Assembly: GCF_000497755.1 (NCBI RefSeq)
Contig: NZ_AYOD01000001.1
Coordinates: forward strand, 135,459-199,458
Direction: 5' to 3'
Source: Aliihoeflea sp. 2WW
GTDB taxonomy: Bacteria; Pseudomonadota; Alphaproteobacteria; Rhizobiales; Rhizobiaceae
Length of the DNA: 64,000 nt
Of this stretch, positions 1-20,939 are shown piece by piece. The number at the start of each line of letters is the position of its first letter. The first letter of the stretch is position 1. A program made the position numbers and the translations under genes. The notes beneath the pieces were generated by a model. That model saw only the letters and a list, made by a program, of their open reading frames with translations, was not told the DNA's origin and made no database searches.

Positions 1-594
<594 letters not shown>

Positions 595-622
595 TCGGCG
601 CACGAGCTTTTGACAATTGATG

Positions 623-648
623 CGGGCGGCCTTCGGGCCGCCCGTTTT
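623..648 (+). terminator. Intrinsic terminator after tuf copy 1
   Basis: A nine-pair GC stem (CGGGCGGCC / GGCCGCCCG) closes a TTCG tetraloop and is followed directly by TTTT. It lies between the tuf stop and tRNA-Trp, so it should end the upstream tuf transcript. Confidence 0.9.
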
Positions 649-759
649 CGTTTGGCGGATTGACGTTGCGTTGCCCGAATCGGATGGGATAAAATGCGCT
701 GCACGCTGCATCCGATGCTTGAAATGCGCGGGCAGTTGTGGGAGAAGCCACCCACCTGA

Positions 760-835
<76 letters not shown>

Positions 836-865
836 GGTTCTCCCAAGCCAAATCGAACAAAGCGC

Positions 866-894
866 TTGCATCGGCGCGGAATCGAATCTATCTA
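866..894 (+). promoter_or_regulatory. Candidate sigma-70-type promoter for secE-nusG
   Basis: TTGCAT (866-871) and TATCTA (889-894) are separated by exactly 17 bases, about 200 bases before secE and just after tRNA-Trp. The match is partial, and read-through from the tRNA promoter is an alternative source of secE transcripts. Confidence 0.4.
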
Positions 895-1093
895 CAGCCC
901 ACGAACACGCGGTGCGTGGAGCCGGCGAGCGGCTTTACGCGCCCGAATTGCATGGACAAAGCATTTCTTTGATTCGTTGCGAGGTTCCCAGATTTGGCTG
1001 GCGCGCGCTGGTGTGTCGGCAGGACTGTTCGAGATAAATGGGAAGGGCGTGGCCTCGGCCGCGCACCGGACCTGACAAGAAAATGAGCGGCAG

Positions 1094-1297
1094 ATGGCGT
1101 CCAAGACCACCAATCCATTCACCTTTCTCCAGCAGGTGCGGACGGAAACGTCCAAGGTGACGTGGCCCTCGCGGCGCGAGACCCTGATCTCGACGATCAT
1201 GGTCCTGGTGTTTGCCCTCATCGCATCGATCTTCTTTTTCGTCGCCGACCAGGTGATGGCGTGGGGCATCGAGTTGATCCTCGGGATCGCTCGCTAA
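1094..1297 (+). CDS. secE: Preprotein translocase subunit SecE
   Basis: This 67-residue protein is the small essential subunit of the SecYEG channel in the inner membrane, where it clamps SecY. A short cytoplasmic N-terminus carries the conserved amphipathic segment EVRTETSKVTWPSR-like (here VRTETSKVTWPSRRET, residues about 15-30), followed by one transmembrane helix (TIMVLVFALIASIFFFVADQ). This is the single-helix form usual outside the enterobacteria, whose SecE has three helices. The gene sits between tRNA-Trp and nusG, 28 bases before nusG, and the two are probably co-transcribed. Confidence 0.97.
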   Translation: MASKTTNPFTFLQQVRTETSKVTWPSRRETLISTIMVLVFALIASIFFFVADQVMAWGIELILGIAR

Positions 1298-1325
1298 GAC
1301 CTGCCAATACGGAGAGCCATTCAGA

Positions 1326-1865
1326 ATGACTGCGCGGTGGTACATCGTCCACGCTTACTCGAATTTCGAGAAGAAGGTCGCCGAGGATATCGAGCACAAG
1401 GCCAAGCAGAAGGGCTTGTCTGACAAGATCGAGCAGATCGTCGTTCCGACCGAAAAGGTCGTCGAAATCCGTCGCGGCAAGAAGGTCGATGCCGAGCGCA
1501 AGTTCTTCCCCGGTTACGTGCTGATGAAGGCACAGTTGACCGATGCGGTGATCAGCCTCGTCAAGAACACGCCGCGCGTGACCGGCTTCCTCGGCGAGGA
1601 CCGCACGACGGCCAAGCCGGTTCCGATTTCCGAGGCGGAGGCGAACCGCATCCTGCACCAGGTGCAGGAAGGCGTCGAGCGCCCGAAACCGTCGGTGACC
1701 TTCGAGATCGGCGAAGCGGTGCGCGTCTCGGACGGCCCGTTCGCATCGTTCAACGGAACGGTGCAGGAAGTCGAAGAGGAGCGTTCGCGCCTCAAGGTGG
1801 AAGTTTCGATCTTCGGGCGCGCCGTGCCCGTCGATCTGGAATTCGGTCAGGTCGAAAAGGTCTGA
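1326..1865 (+). CDS. nusG: Transcription termination/antitermination protein NusG
   Basis: NusG binds RNA polymerase, stimulates Rho-dependent termination and links polymerase to the leading ribosome through S10. The 179-residue protein begins with the NGN domain (RWYIVHAYSNFEKKVAED, and KKVDAERKFFPGYVLMK near residue 60) and ends with a KOW domain (ISKV-type segment GEAVRVSDGPFASFNGTVQE). Length is normal for the family. It is probably an operon with secE, while rplK begins 152 bases downstream. Confidence 0.98.
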   Translation: MTARWYIVHAYSNFEKKVAEDIEHKAKQKGLSDKIEQIVVPTEKVVEIRRGKKVDAERKFFPGYVLMKAQLTDAVISLVKNTPRVTGFLGEDRTTAKPVPISEAEANRILHQVQEGVERPKPSVTFEIGEAVRVSDGPFASFNGTVQEVEEERSRLKVEVSIFGRAVPVDLEFGQVEKV

Positions 1866-2017
1866 CGGAAGCGGGCCGGTTTCGGTCCGAGTAGGTGGCT
1901 GGCGCGAGCGCCGGTCATCGGGTGGAAGGTGAGGCGGCCTGGCCGGCCGTTCATATCCGCACCACCGAGCTGCAAAACCGCCGGCATGCCGGCATAACGA
2001 CAAAAGGCAGATGAGAT

Positions 2018-2446
2018 ATGGCTAAGAAGATTGCAGGCCAGCTCAAGCTTCAGGTCCCCGCCGGGTCCGCGACGCCGTCGCCCCCGATCGGTCCTGCGCT
2101 TGGTCAGCGCGGCATCAACATCATGGAGTTCTGCAAGGCGTTCAACGCGCAGAGCCAGGAGATGGAGAAGGGTTCGCCCATCCCCGTCGTGATCACCTAT
2201 TACCAGGACAAGTCCTTCACCTTCGCGATGAAGACGCCGCCGGTGTCGTACTTCCTGAAGAAGGCCGTGAACCTGAAGTCGGGCTCCAAAGAGCCGGGCA
2301 AGTCGGTGGCCGGCAAGATTTCGCGCGACAAGGTCCGCGAGATCGCCGAAGCCAAGATGAAGGATCTCAACGCCAACGACGTTGATGCTGCAATGCGCAT
2401 GGTCGAGGGCTCCGCCCGTTCCATGGGCCTGGAAGTGGTGGGCTGA
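2018..2446 (+). CDS. rplK: 50S ribosomal protein L11
   Basis: L11 forms the base of the ribosomal stalk together with 23S rRNA and contacts translation factors in the GTPase centre. The 142-residue protein shows the proline-rich N-terminal signature [19 protein letters not shown] and the C-terminal rRNA-binding domain ([12 protein letters not shown], then the helix around [20 protein letters not shown]). The stop codon lies two bases before the rplA start, so rplK and rplA are translationally close. The 152-base spacer upstream has no clear promoter but could hold the L1 autoregulation site known in other bacteria. Confidence 0.98.
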   Translation: MAKKIAGQLKLQVPAGSATPSPPIGPALGQRGINIMEFCKAFNAQSQEMEKGSPIPVVITYYQDKSFTFAMKTPPVSYFLKKAVNLKSGSKEPGKSVAGKISRDKVREIAEAKMKDLNANDVDAAMRMVEGSARSMGLEVVG

Positions 2447-2448
2447 TC

Positions 2449-3156
2449 ATGGCGATTAAAGCAGGAAAGCGCATCACCAAGGCGCGTGAAGGCATCGACG
2501 TCGACAAGCAGTACGGCCTTTCGGAAGCCATCGGCCTTCTGAAGGACCGCGCGACCGCCAAGTTCGACGAGACGATCGAAGTCGCGATGAATCTCGGCGT
2601 CGACCCGCGCCACGCCGACCAGATGGTCCGCGGCGTCGTCAACCTGCCGAACGGCACGGGCCGTACGGTTCGCGTTGCCGTTTTCGCGCGTGGTGACAAG
2701 GCTGACGAAGCCAAGGCCGCCGGCGCCGACATCGTCGGTGCGGAAGACCTGGTCGAGACCGTCCAGAAGGGCGAGATCAACTTCGACCGCTGCATCGCCA
2801 CCCCGGACATGATGCCGCTCGTCGGCCGTCTCGGCAAGGTTCTCGGTCCGCGCGGCATGATGCCGAACCCGAAGGTCGGCACAGTGACCCCGGACGTCGC
2901 TGCGGCCGTCAAGGCCTCCAAGGGCGGCGCCGTCGAGTTCCGCGTCGAAAAGGCCGGCATCGTTCACGCCGGCGTCGGCAAGGCTTCCTTCGACGCCAAG
3001 GCGCTCGAAGAGAACGTCCGCGCCTTCGCCGATGCGGTGATCAAGGCGAAGCCGACGGGTGCCAAGGGCAACTACGTCAAGAAGGTCGCGCTGTCGTCGA
3101 CCATGGGTCCGGGCCTCAAGCTCGACCCGTCGAGCGTGACGGCACCGTCCGCATAA
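2449..3156 (+). CDS. rplA: 50S ribosomal protein L1
   Basis: L1 forms the mobile stalk that helps release deacylated tRNA from the E site. In E. coli it also represses its own rplK-rplA mRNA. The 235-residue protein contains the family signature [14 protein letters not shown] near residues 130-143 and the conserved ends of both domains, including GPGLKLDP at the C-terminus. It follows rplK after two bases. A hairpin lies just after its stop, before the long leader of rplJ. Confidence 0.98.
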   Translation: MAIKAGKRITKAREGIDVDKQYGLSEAIGLLKDRATAKFDETIEVAMNLGVDPRHADQMVRGVVNLPNGTGRTVRVAVFARGDKADEAKAAGADIVGAEDLVETVQKGEINFDRCIATPDMMPLVGRLGKVLGPRGMMPNPKVGTVTPDVAAAVKASKGGAVEFRVEKAGIVHAGVGKASFDAKALEENVRAFADAVIKAKPTGAKGNYVKKVALSSTMGPGLKLDPSSVTAPSA

Positions 3157-3497
3157 TCGGCTGGCTTGCCAGCCCAAGAAATTCCGGGCCTCACGGGGCC
3201 CGGATCTCCGGGATCACAAGTCCCGGAAATCCTGTCCGAGATTGCAGACGGCTTTTCGAAAGAGAAGCCTTAATTCGCAAGGGTCTGCATGAGACGGGTG
3301 AGAGGCTTTTTTACGGGCGTCAGCCCATGGAAAAGGTTCGAACCGTGTGTGCCTTTTGTCTGACAAGCCGGCTTCGGCCGGTCTGGAGAAAAGGGGGCAG
3401 GATCCTCGAACGTCGTTCGGGCGATCCTTTCGAGGAAGGCCCGATCGGCAAAGGCAACCCGGCAATCGCTTCGGCGGTTGCCAATTGGAGATAGGCA
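3157..3497 (+). promoter_or_regulatory. rplA-rplJ spacer: hairpins and probable L10 leader
   Basis: This 341-base gap has no supported gene. It starts with a GC hairpin (TCCGGGCC / GGCCCGGA, 3183-3204) and a second CCGGGA/TCCCGG stem directly after, neither with a good T-run. Further on is a six-pair hairpin with a TTCG loop at 3367-3382. The long structured spacer before rplJ is where many bacteria keep the L10(L12)4-binding leader RNA that autoregulates rplJL. That role is inferred from position and not from a folded kink-turn I can verify. Confidence 0.45.
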
Positions 3498-4016
3498 GTG
3501 GAAAGAGCGGAAAAGCGCGAATTCGTCACAAGCCTGAACGACGTGTTTGCTAGCACGGGTTCAGTCGTTGTGGCCCACTATGCCGGGCTCACCGTTGCGC
3601 AGATGAACGATCTTCGTTCCAAGATGCGTGAAGCCGGTGGCACGGTAAAGGTCGCGAAGAACCGTCTTGCCAAGATCGCTCTTCAGGGTACGCCGTCCGA
3701 AAACATTCAGGATCTGTTCAAGGGACAGACCCTGATCGCGTATTCGGACGATCCGGTTGTGGCCCCCAAGGTCGCGTCCGACTTCGCCAAGACGAATGAC
3801 AAGCTTGTCATCATCGGCGGAGCCATGGGCGAGACCGCGCTCGACGCCGACAGGGTGAAGGCTCTTGCCTCGCTTCCGTCGCTCGACGAGCTCCGGGCCA
3901 AGATTGTCGGGATGGTTCAGACCCCGGCAACCCGGATTGCACAGGTCGTCAACGCACCGGCGGGTCAGCTCGCCCGGGTGTTCGGCGCCTACGCCCGGAA
4001 GGACGAGAACGCTTAA
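3498..4016 (+). CDS. rplJ: 50S ribosomal protein L10
   Basis: L10 anchors L7/L12 dimers to the ribosome, forming the stalk that recruits translation GTPases. The 172-residue protein begins [10 protein letters not shown] from a GTG start and shows [20 protein letters not shown] (residues about 19-38) and [11 protein letters not shown], typical of the rRNA-binding N-terminal domain. The C-terminal helix that binds L12 follows. The GTG was chosen because the homology begins there and a GGAG motif lies upstream. It is followed after 60 bases by rplL, its stoichiometric partner. Confidence 0.97.
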   Translation: MERAEKREFVTSLNDVFASTGSVVVAHYAGLTVAQMNDLRSKMREAGGTVKVAKNRLAKIALQGTPSENIQDLFKGQTLIAYSDDPVVAPKVASDFAKTNDKLVIIGGAMGETALDADRVKALASLPSLDELRAKIVGMVQTPATRIAQVVNAPAGQLARVFGAYARKDENA

Positions 4017-4076
4017 GGCTGTTCTTCGCTGTCAAATATCCAACACACATTCGAACTCAATCAAGGAACTGAAAAA

Positions 4077-4454
<378 letters not shown>

Positions 4455-4473
4455 GACCCGTCGTGGGTTCTGT

Positions 4474-4499
4474 CGGTGGGCGGCACCAGCCGCCCACCG
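4474..4499 (+). promoter_or_regulatory. GC hairpin after rplL
   Basis: An 11-pair stem (CGGTGGGCGGC / GCCGCCCACCG) closes the loop ACCA. There is no T-run, so it looks more like an RNA processing or stability element than a terminator. Confidence 0.55.
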
Positions 4500-4561
4500 G
4501 TCCCACCGGGAAAAGTGGAATTTGAAAACCTCTTTCCTGTGGGCCGGAAACGGCTTTCAGG

Positions 4562-4583
4562 AAACGGGTTTTTGCCCGTTTTT
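4562..4583 (+). terminator. Terminator-like attenuator between rplL and rpoB
   Basis: AAACGGG and CCCGTTT form a stem around TTTTTG and run into further Ts (CCCGTTTTT). It lies 70 bases before rpoB with no good promoter after it. It probably acts as a partial terminator, as the rplL-rpoB attenuator does in E. coli. Confidence 0.55.
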
Positions 4584-4654
4584 GATGGATACCCGCCGAC
4601 ATTCTTCCGGCGGTGCGTGGTTGGCAGATTGCCAAGAGGCAGCAAGGAGCGACG

Positions 4655-8791
<4,137 letters not shown>

Positions 8792-8797
8792 GGATCG

Positions 8798-8821
8798 GGG
8801 CGCCGCAGCGATGCGGCGCCC
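8798..8821 (+). promoter_or_regulatory. Strong hairpin after rpoB stop
   Basis: A ten-pair stem (GGGCGCCGCA / TGCGGCGCCC) closes a GCGA tetraloop seven bases after the rpoB stop. No T-run follows, so full termination is unlikely. mRNA stabilisation or processing is more plausible. Confidence 0.5.
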
Positions 8822-8911
8822 GTCCTCTCGCCGGTCCGGTGGGGCCGGTGTCCAGATATCGAGATATTCAAACGATCAGGGCGCGTCGCGCCTCATCGTT
8901 TTTCCAGGGAA

Positions 8912-8926
8912 GGGGCGTTTCGCCCC
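8912..8926 (+). promoter_or_regulatory. Small hairpin next to rpoC ribosome-binding site
   Basis: GGGGCG and CGCCCC pair around TTT, three bases before the AAGGAG (8930-8935) that serves rpoC. The stem may keep the start region open or modulate initiation. This is inferred from position only. Confidence 0.4.
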
Positions 8927-8941
8927 GATAAGGAGAACGGC

Positions 8942-13141
<4,200 letters not shown>

Positions 13142-13167
13142 GGCAAGCGACGTCACCTGAAACAAAA

Positions 13168-13196
13168 GGCCGCCGGAGCGATCCGGCGGCCTTTTT
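13168..13196 (+). terminator. Intrinsic terminator after rpoC
   Basis: A ten-pair stem (GGCCGCCGGA / TCCGGCGGCC) closes a GCGA loop and is followed by TTTTT. A-rich sequence on the left side could make it work in both directions. Confidence 0.92.
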
Positions 13197-13257
13197 CATG
13201 CGGCTTGCAAGCGGCCCGCGGCGGTGGCACGGTTCGGCATCAACAGGTCAGCAATCG

Positions 13258-13872
13258 ATGGATCTCACTCACCTCGCCATCTTCGCAGGCGCGCTGGCGA
13301 TTTCGGCCGGCTCGCCCGGCCCGAGCATCGCGGCGCTCGTCGCGCGCGTCCTGACGCGTGGCTATTCCGACGTCATGCCGTTCCTGTTCGCCATGTGGCT
13401 GGGGGAGGCGATCTGGCTCGCCTGCGCGGTGTTCGGACTGGTGGCGATCGCGCAGACCTTCCAGGGCCTTTTCGCCGTAATCAGTTATGCCGGCATTGCC
13501 TATCTTCTCTATCTCGCCTGGAAGATGTGGACCGCGCCGTCGACGATCGAGGAACAGGAGATCGCACCGCGAACTTCGCCGCTGCGCATGTTCCTCGCCG
13601 GCTTCGCTGTCACCATCGGCAATCCGAAGATCATGGTCTTCTATGTCGCGCTCCTGCCGGTCATCATCGACCTGTCGCAGGTGACGCTGCTGGCATGGGC
13701 GGAACTGACCGCAACGATGCTGGTGGTGCTGGTCGTGGTCGACCTTGCCTGGGTTCTGCTCGCCTCGCGCGCGCGCCGGTTCATCCGGTCGCCGCGCGCG
13801 GTGCGGCTCACCAACCGGGCAGGGGCCACCGTCATGGCCGCCGCGGCGGCCGCGATGGCGACGTCCAAATAG
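13258..13872 (+). CDS. LysE/RhtB-family amino-acid exporter
   Basis: This 204-residue inner-membrane protein belongs to the LysE/RhtB translocator family, which exports amino acids or their analogues. The start MDLTHLAIFAGALAIS was chosen because the family begins here with helix 1; an upstream in-frame ATG would add 20 hydrophilic residues overlapping the rpoC terminator. The signature SAGSPGPSIAALVARVLTRG follows helix 1, and GFAVTIGNPKIMVFYVALLP marks the second conserved half. About six transmembrane segments can be seen. The substrate cannot be told from sequence. It stands alone between rpoC and the rpsL operon and converges on the next gene with a two-base gap. Confidence 0.88.
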   Translation: MDLTHLAIFAGALAISAGSPGPSIAALVARVLTRGYSDVMPFLFAMWLGEAIWLACAVFGLVAIAQTFQGLFAVISYAGIAYLLYLAWKMWTAPSTIEEQEIAPRTSPLRMFLAGFAVTIGNPKIMVFYVALLPVIIDLSQVTLLAWAELTATMLVVLVVVDLAWVLLASRARRFIRSPRAVRLTNRAGATVMAAAAAAMATSK

Positions 13873-13874
13873 GC

Positions 13875-14147
13875 TCAGCCGACCTGGACGATCGCGATCT
13901 CGCCCTCGATCGCGCCCTGCCACGCCGACATGTGCGGCTCCTCGTCCGGCATGCCTTCGAGTTCACCGATCTGGTCGAGTTCGGCGCGCGCATAGCCTTC
14001 CCTTGCGAGGGCCTCGAGCGTCATCCGGACCGCGCTGTCGTCGTCGGGCGCGCGCAGGAGGACGTTGATTCTCTCGGCCGGCGCGGAATCGCTTCGCCAC
14101 ACGCGGCCGACGATGATGGTGACTCGCGGCTCTTCATTGTCGTTCAT
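13875..14147 (-). CDS. Conserved-looking hypothetical protein (90 aa)
   Basis: I do not recognise a named domain here. The 90-residue protein is acidic and soluble, starts MNDNEEPRVTIIVGRVWRSD and contains an alternating hydrophobic beginning (RVTIIVGRVW) and a helix-rich middle (DDDSAVRMTLEALAREGYARAE cut short here as DSAVRMTLEALAREGYA). There is no signal peptide or membrane segment. It diverges from the rpsL operon leader and ends two bases from the LysE-type gene. Codon use looks like its neighbours. It is probably real because it has a proper start and fills the gap, but its function is unknown. Confidence 0.65.
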   Translation of the reverse strand: MNDNEEPRVTIIVGRVWRSDSAPAERINVLLRAPDDDSAVRMTLEALAREGYARAELDQIGELEGMPDEEPHMSAWQGAIEGEIAIVQVG

Positions 14148-14315
14148 GGCGCCATTCCGATCTTGATTCCTTTAGCCGGTCATTCCATATGGCGCTGGAT
14201 GGGACAACCTCCTTCTGTCGGGCGGCGTTTTCGCTTCGTTTTCGGCTCGTTTGCGATATTTTCTTTCGCAGGGGCCGAACGGACGACGTATCTCGACCGT
14301 TCGGGCCGAATGGGG

Positions 14316-14344
14316 TTGACGATCCGGTGGCTTAGGGTTAGAAG
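14316..14344 (+). promoter_or_regulatory. Candidate promoter of rpsL-rpsG-fusA-tuf
   Basis: TTGACG (14316-14321) is followed after 16-17 bases by TTAGAA/TAGAAG, about 250 bases before rpsL. The -35 is good and the -10 is weak, as is common in alphaproteobacterial housekeeping promoters. Confidence 0.45.
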
Positions 14345-14482
14345 CCGCCTCGTCTGAGCCGATGTGAGACTCTCCTTTCCGAAGCGACGCGCTTTGGAGT
14401 TTGTCTCAAACAGGGTTCGTTATTACGAGCGACGACACATTTCCGGCTTGCAAGAAGCGGTGACGCTTCCTCTGCGTTTGTT

Positions 14483-14512
14483 GGGCGAAACCGCAAGTGC
14501 GGTATTTTGCCC
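14483..14512 (+). promoter_or_regulatory. Leader hairpin upstream of rpsL
   Basis: GGGC-AAA-CCGC pairs with GCGG-TTT-GCCC around the loop AAGT, with small internal mismatches. It lies about 80 bases before rpsL and has no T-run after it. It is a candidate leader element of the S12 operon; no known family can be assigned by eye. Confidence 0.4.
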
Positions 14513-14590
14513 GAATTCGTGCATGGAATTGATGCCGCTGGCCGCCCTGACGGGCTTGAGACACGAGATTGAGAGAAAGAGGAAGGTTTA

Positions 14591-14962
14591 ATGCCTACCG
14601 TCAACCAGCTGATCCGCAAGCCGCGCATTGCGCCGGTGAAGCGCAACAAGGTTCCGGCCATGCAGGCCAACCCGCAGAAGCGCGGTGTTTGCACGCGTGT
14701 CTACACGACGACGCCGAAGAAGCCGAACTCCGCTCTGCGTAAAGTTGCGAAGATCCGCCTCGTCAATGGCTTCGAAGTGATTGGCTACATCCCGGGCGAA
14801 GGTCACAACCTTCAGGAGCACTCCGTGGTCATGATCCGCGGCGGTCGCGTCAAGGATCTTCCCGGCGTGCGCTACCACATCATCCGCGGCGTTCTCGACA
14901 CCCAGGGCGTCAAGAACCGCAAGCAGCGTCGTTCGAAGTACGGCGCCAAGCGTCCGAAGTAA
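14591..14962 (+). CDS. rpsL: 30S ribosomal protein S12
   Basis: S12 lies at the decoding centre and controls accuracy. The 123-residue protein starts [11 protein letters not shown] and contains [16 protein letters not shown], in which lysine 43 is the wild-type, streptomycin-sensitive residue, and [13 protein letters not shown] with the second classic resistance position. It is the first gene of rpsL-rpsG-fusA-tuf, 55 bases before rpsG. Confidence 0.99.
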   Translation: MPTVNQLIRKPRIAPVKRNKVPAMQANPQKRGVCTRVYTTTPKKPNSALRKVAKIRLVNGFEVIGYIPGEGHNLQEHSVVMIRGGRVKDLPGVRYHIIRGVLDTQGVKNRKQRRSKYGAKRPK

Positions 14963-15017
14963 GGTTTTCCGGCTGGGGCGGTTCGTCCGCCGGCCGCGAT
15001 CGTGAGAGACGAGAGAC

Positions 15018-15488
15018 ATGTCCCGACGCCACCGTGCAGAAAAGCGTGAGATCAACCCGGACCCGAAGTTCGGCGACCTGGTGATCACCAAGTTCATGAA
15101 CGCCGTCATGTTCGACGGCAAGAAGTCGGCTGCCGAGCGCATCGTCTATGGCGCGCTGGAGCAGCTCGAGACCCGCGCCAAGGCCGAGCCGGTCGCGCTG
15201 TTCCACACTGCGCTCGACAATGTCGCGCCGCATGTGGAAGTGCGTTCGCGCCGCGTCGGTGGTGCGACCTACCAGGTTCCGGTCGACGTTCGTCCGGAGC
15301 GCCGTCAGGCCCTGGCCATCCGCTGGCTGATCACCGCTGCCCGCAACCGCAACGAGACCACCATGATCGATCGCCTTTCCGGCGAACTCATGGATGCCTC
15401 GAACAATCGCGGCACGGCAGTCAAGAAGCGTGAAGACACGCACAAGATGGCCGAAGCCAACCGCGCCTTCGCGCATTACCGCTGGTAA
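15018..15488 (+). CDS. rpsG: 30S ribosomal protein S7
   Basis: S7 nucleates assembly of the 30S head and touches the E-site tRNA. The 156-residue protein starts [12 protein letters not shown] and has the family signature [20 protein letters not shown] near residues 16-35 and [20 protein letters not shown] toward the C-terminus. In E. coli S7 represses its own operon by binding the rpsL-rpsG spacer; here that spacer is only 55 bases, and I cannot show such a site. fusA follows after 26 bases. Confidence 0.98.
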   Translation: MSRRHRAEKREINPDPKFGDLVITKFMNAVMFDGKKSAAERIVYGALEQLETRAKAEPVALFHTALDNVAPHVEVRSRRVGGATYQVPVDVRPERRQALAIRWLITAARNRNETTMIDRLSGELMDASNNRGTAVKKREDTHKMAEANRAFAHYRW

Positions 15489-15514
15489 TTCCGGCGTAAG
15501 GGAAAGGCACAATC

Positions 15515-17605
<2,091 letters not shown>

Positions 17606-17671
17606 GCGCCTGTCGGGCTTCGCATAATCGAACACAAAGCCTGACAAGGCGAACTAGAATGGAGAATTCAC

Positions 17672-18847
<1,176 letters not shown>

Positions 18848-18862
18848 CTGGATAGCAGTCTG

Positions 18863-18893
18863 TCGCGGGCGCGGGATCGCTCCCGCGCCGCGA
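18863..18893 (+). promoter_or_regulatory. Hairpin in the tuf-rpsJ spacer
   Basis: GCGCGGGA pairs with TCCCGCGC around TCGC, extended by TCGCG/CGCGA with one bulge. It fills most of the spacer before rpsJ. It lacks a T-run, so an S10 leader or an RNA-processing element is likelier than a terminator. Confidence 0.5.
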
Positions 18894-18914
18894 AAGACTT
18901 GAAGGAAGAAACGC

Positions 18915-19223
18915 ATGAACGGACAGAACATCCGCATTCGCCTCAAGGCGTTTGACCACCGCGTGCTGGATGCTTCGACGCGCGAAATCGTGTCGACGGC
19001 CAAACGCACCGGCGCCAACGTTCGTGGCCCCATTCCGCTGCCGACGCGCATCGAGAAGTTCACGGTCAACCGTTCGCCGCACATCGACAAGAAGAGCCGC
19101 GAACAGTTCGAGATGCGCACCCACAAGCGTCTTCTCGATATCGTTGATCCGACCCCGCAGACCGTCGACGCGCTGATGAAGCTCGATCTGGCCGCCGGCG
19201 TGGACGTCGAGATCAAGCTCTAA
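18915..19223 (+). CDS. rpsJ: 30S ribosomal protein S10
   Basis: S10 belongs to the 30S head and also acts as NusE in antitermination complexes, where it binds NusB and NusG. The 102-residue protein starts [20 protein letters not shown] and has the signature [19 protein letters not shown] followed by [14 protein letters not shown]. It is the first gene of the S10 operon, with rplC 63 bases later. Confidence 0.98.
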   Translation: MNGQNIRIRLKAFDHRVLDASTREIVSTAKRTGANVRGPIPLPTRIEKFTVNRSPHIDKKSREQFEMRTHKRLLDIVDPTPQTVDALMKLDLAAGVDVEIKL

Positions 19224-19286
19224 CGAGCAAGACACGAACCGGCCGGGCGACGAGCCCCAGGGTTCCTCTGAAGAAAGAACGAGAAA

Positions 19287-20009
19287 ATGCGTTCAGGTGT
19301 AATTGCACAGAAAGTCGGGATGACGCGCGTCTATAACGACGCAGGCGAGCATGTGCCGGTCACCGTTCTCCGCATGGAGAACTGCCAGGTCGTCGCTCAG
19401 CGCACCCAGGAGAAGAACGGCTACACGGCCGTCCAGCTCGGCGTTGGCCTTGCCAAGGTCAAGAACACGTCGAAGGCCATGCGCGGCCACTTCGCCGCTG
19501 CAAGCGTCGAGCCGAAGTCCCAGCTCGCGGAATTCCGCGTGTCGGAAGACAACATGCTCGACATCGGTGCCGAGATCACCGCGGAGCACTTTGTCGCCGG
19601 CCAGAAGGTCGACGTGACGGGTACCTCGGTCGGCAAGGGTTTCCAGGGTGTCATGAAGCGTCACAATTTCGGTGGCGGTCGTGCAACCCACGGTAACTCG
19701 GTCTCGCACCGCGCACATGGTTCGACCGGTCAGCGTCAGGACCCGGGCAAGGTGTTCAAGGGCAAGAAGATGGCCGGCCACATGGGTGCGACCCGCGTGA
19801 CGACCCAGAATCTGGAAATCGTGTCGACCGACCTTGATCGCGGCCTGATCCTGATCCGCGGCGCCGTTCCCGGCTCCAAGGGCGCCTGGATCGTCGTCCG
19901 TGACGCGGTGAAGTCGGCCATGCCGGACAACGCGCCGAAGCCGGCCGCGATCCGCGCTGCAAACAAGAGCCAGGCTTCTGAAGCGCCGGCTGCTGAAGGA
20001 GCCGAATGA
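19287..20009 (+). CDS. rplC: 50S ribosomal protein L3
   Basis: L3 initiates 50S assembly and extends an arm toward the peptidyl transferase centre. The 240-residue protein starts [18 protein letters not shown] and carries [20 protein letters not shown] and the arm region [21 protein letters not shown] lysine/alanine-rich tail of about 25 residues extends past the usual end, as is common in rhizobia. Its stop codon overlaps the start of rplD. Confidence 0.98.
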   Translation: MRSGVIAQKVGMTRVYNDAGEHVPVTVLRMENCQVVAQRTQEKNGYTAVQLGVGLAKVKNTSKAMRGHFAAASVEPKSQLAEFRVSEDNMLDIGAEITAEHFVAGQKVDVTGTSVGKGFQGVMKRHNFGGGRATHGNSVSHRAHGSTGQRQDPGKVFKGKKMAGHMGATRVTTQNLEIVSTDLDRGLILIRGAVPGSKGAWIVVRDAVKSAMPDNAPKPAAIRAANKSQASEAPAAEGAE

Positions 20010-20629
20010 TGGATCTCAAGGTCACCACGCTATCCGGCGACGACGCCGGCAAGCTGAAGCTCTCGGAAGAGATCTTCGGCCTTGAGCCCCGCGAAGACAT
20101 TCTGCAGCGCGTCGTGCGCTGGCAGCTTGCCAAGAAGCAGCAGGGCACGCACAAGGCAAAGGGCCGCGCGGAAATTTCGCGCACTGGCGCCAAGATGTAC
20201 AAGCAGAAGGGTACGGGCCGCGCCCGTCACCATTCGGCACGCGCTCCGCAGTTCCGCGGCGGCGGCAAGGCCCACGGCCCGGTCGTTCGCAGCCACGAGC
20301 ACGATCTTCCCAAGAAGGTTCGCGCGCTTGGCCTGCGTCATGCGCTCTCGGCCAAGGCCAAGTCGTCCGACCTGATCATCATCGATGATCTGACCGTGGG
20401 CGAGGCCAAGACGAAGCTGCTCATCACAAACTTCGCCAAGCTCGGCTTGACGAATGCCTTGATGATCGGCGGCGCCGAGATCGACCAGAACTTCAAGCGT
20501 GCTGCGTCGAACATCGCGAATATCGACGTGCTGCCGGTTCAGGGCATCAACGTTTACGACATCCTGCGCCGTGGAAAGCTCGTGCTCTCCAAGGCCGCGA
20601 TCGAAGCTCTCGAGGAGCGGTTCAAATGA
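20009..20629 (+). CDS. rplD: 50S ribosomal protein L4
   Basis: L4 lines the nascent-peptide exit tunnel. In E. coli it also represses the S10 operon by transcription attenuation. The protein is 206 residues if it starts [14 protein letters not shown] at the ATG that shares its A with the rplC stop; an ATG one codon earlier is equally close. The tunnel loop region reads [20 protein letters not shown]. The stop overlaps the rplW start (ATGA), which suggests translational coupling. Confidence 0.97.
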   Translation: MDLKVTTLSGDDAGKLKLSEEIFGLEPREDILQRVVRWQLAKKQQGTHKAKGRAEISRTGAKMYKQKGTGRARHHSARAPQFRGGGKAHGPVVRSHEHDLPKKVRALGLRHALSAKAKSSDLIIIDDLTVGEAKTKLLITNFAKLGLTNALMIGGAEIDQNFKRAASNIANIDVLPVQGINVYDILRRGKLVLSKAAIEALEERFK

Positions 20630-20919
20630 CGGATCTTCGCCACTACGACGTGATCGTCTCTCCGTCGATCACCGAGAAGTCGACCATGGCTTCGGAGTAC
20701 AACCAGGTGGTTTTCAACGTTGCCCGCAAGGCGACGAAGACCGAGATCAAGGCCGCCATCGAGGCTCTGTTCGGCGTGAAGGTCACCGGCGTCAACACGC
20801 TCGTGCGCAAGGGCAAGGTGAAGCGTTTCCGCGGCACCGTCGGGCGCACCAGTGACGTCAAGAAGGCGATCGTGACTTTGGCCGACGGACAGTCGATCGA
20901 CGTCTCGACGGGCCTCTGA
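20626..20919 (+). CDS. rplW: 50S ribosomal protein L23
   Basis: L23 sits at the tunnel exit and is the docking site for trigger factor and the signal recognition particle. The 97-residue protein contains [19 protein letters not shown] at the N-terminus and the conserved [19 protein letters not shown]. It overlaps rplD by four bases and is followed by rplB after 20 bases. Confidence 0.97.
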   Translation: MTDLRHYDVIVSPSITEKSTMASEYNQVVFNVARKATKTEIKAAIEALFGVKVTGVNTLVRKGKVKRFRGTVGRTSDVKKAIVTLADGQSIDVSTGL

Positions 20920-20939
20920 GCGACCGGAAGGACAGGAAA

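Larger units (their letters stand above)
14148..14590 (+). promoter_or_regulatory. Upstream region of the rpsL operon
   Basis: This 443-base gap holds no supported gene. The left half is T-rich and should contain the promoter of the divergent hypothetical gene. The right half holds a candidate promoter near 14,316 and a long leader hairpin near 14,483, then a purine-rich GAGAGAAAGAGGAAGG ribosome-binding region directly before rpsL. Confidence 0.6.

Noticed and set aside
660-695. TTGACG plus a TAAAAT box before tRNA-Trp as a promoter
   Set aside because: The boxes are more than 22 bases apart, too far for a normal sigma-70-type promoter, and nearer -35 alternatives are weak.
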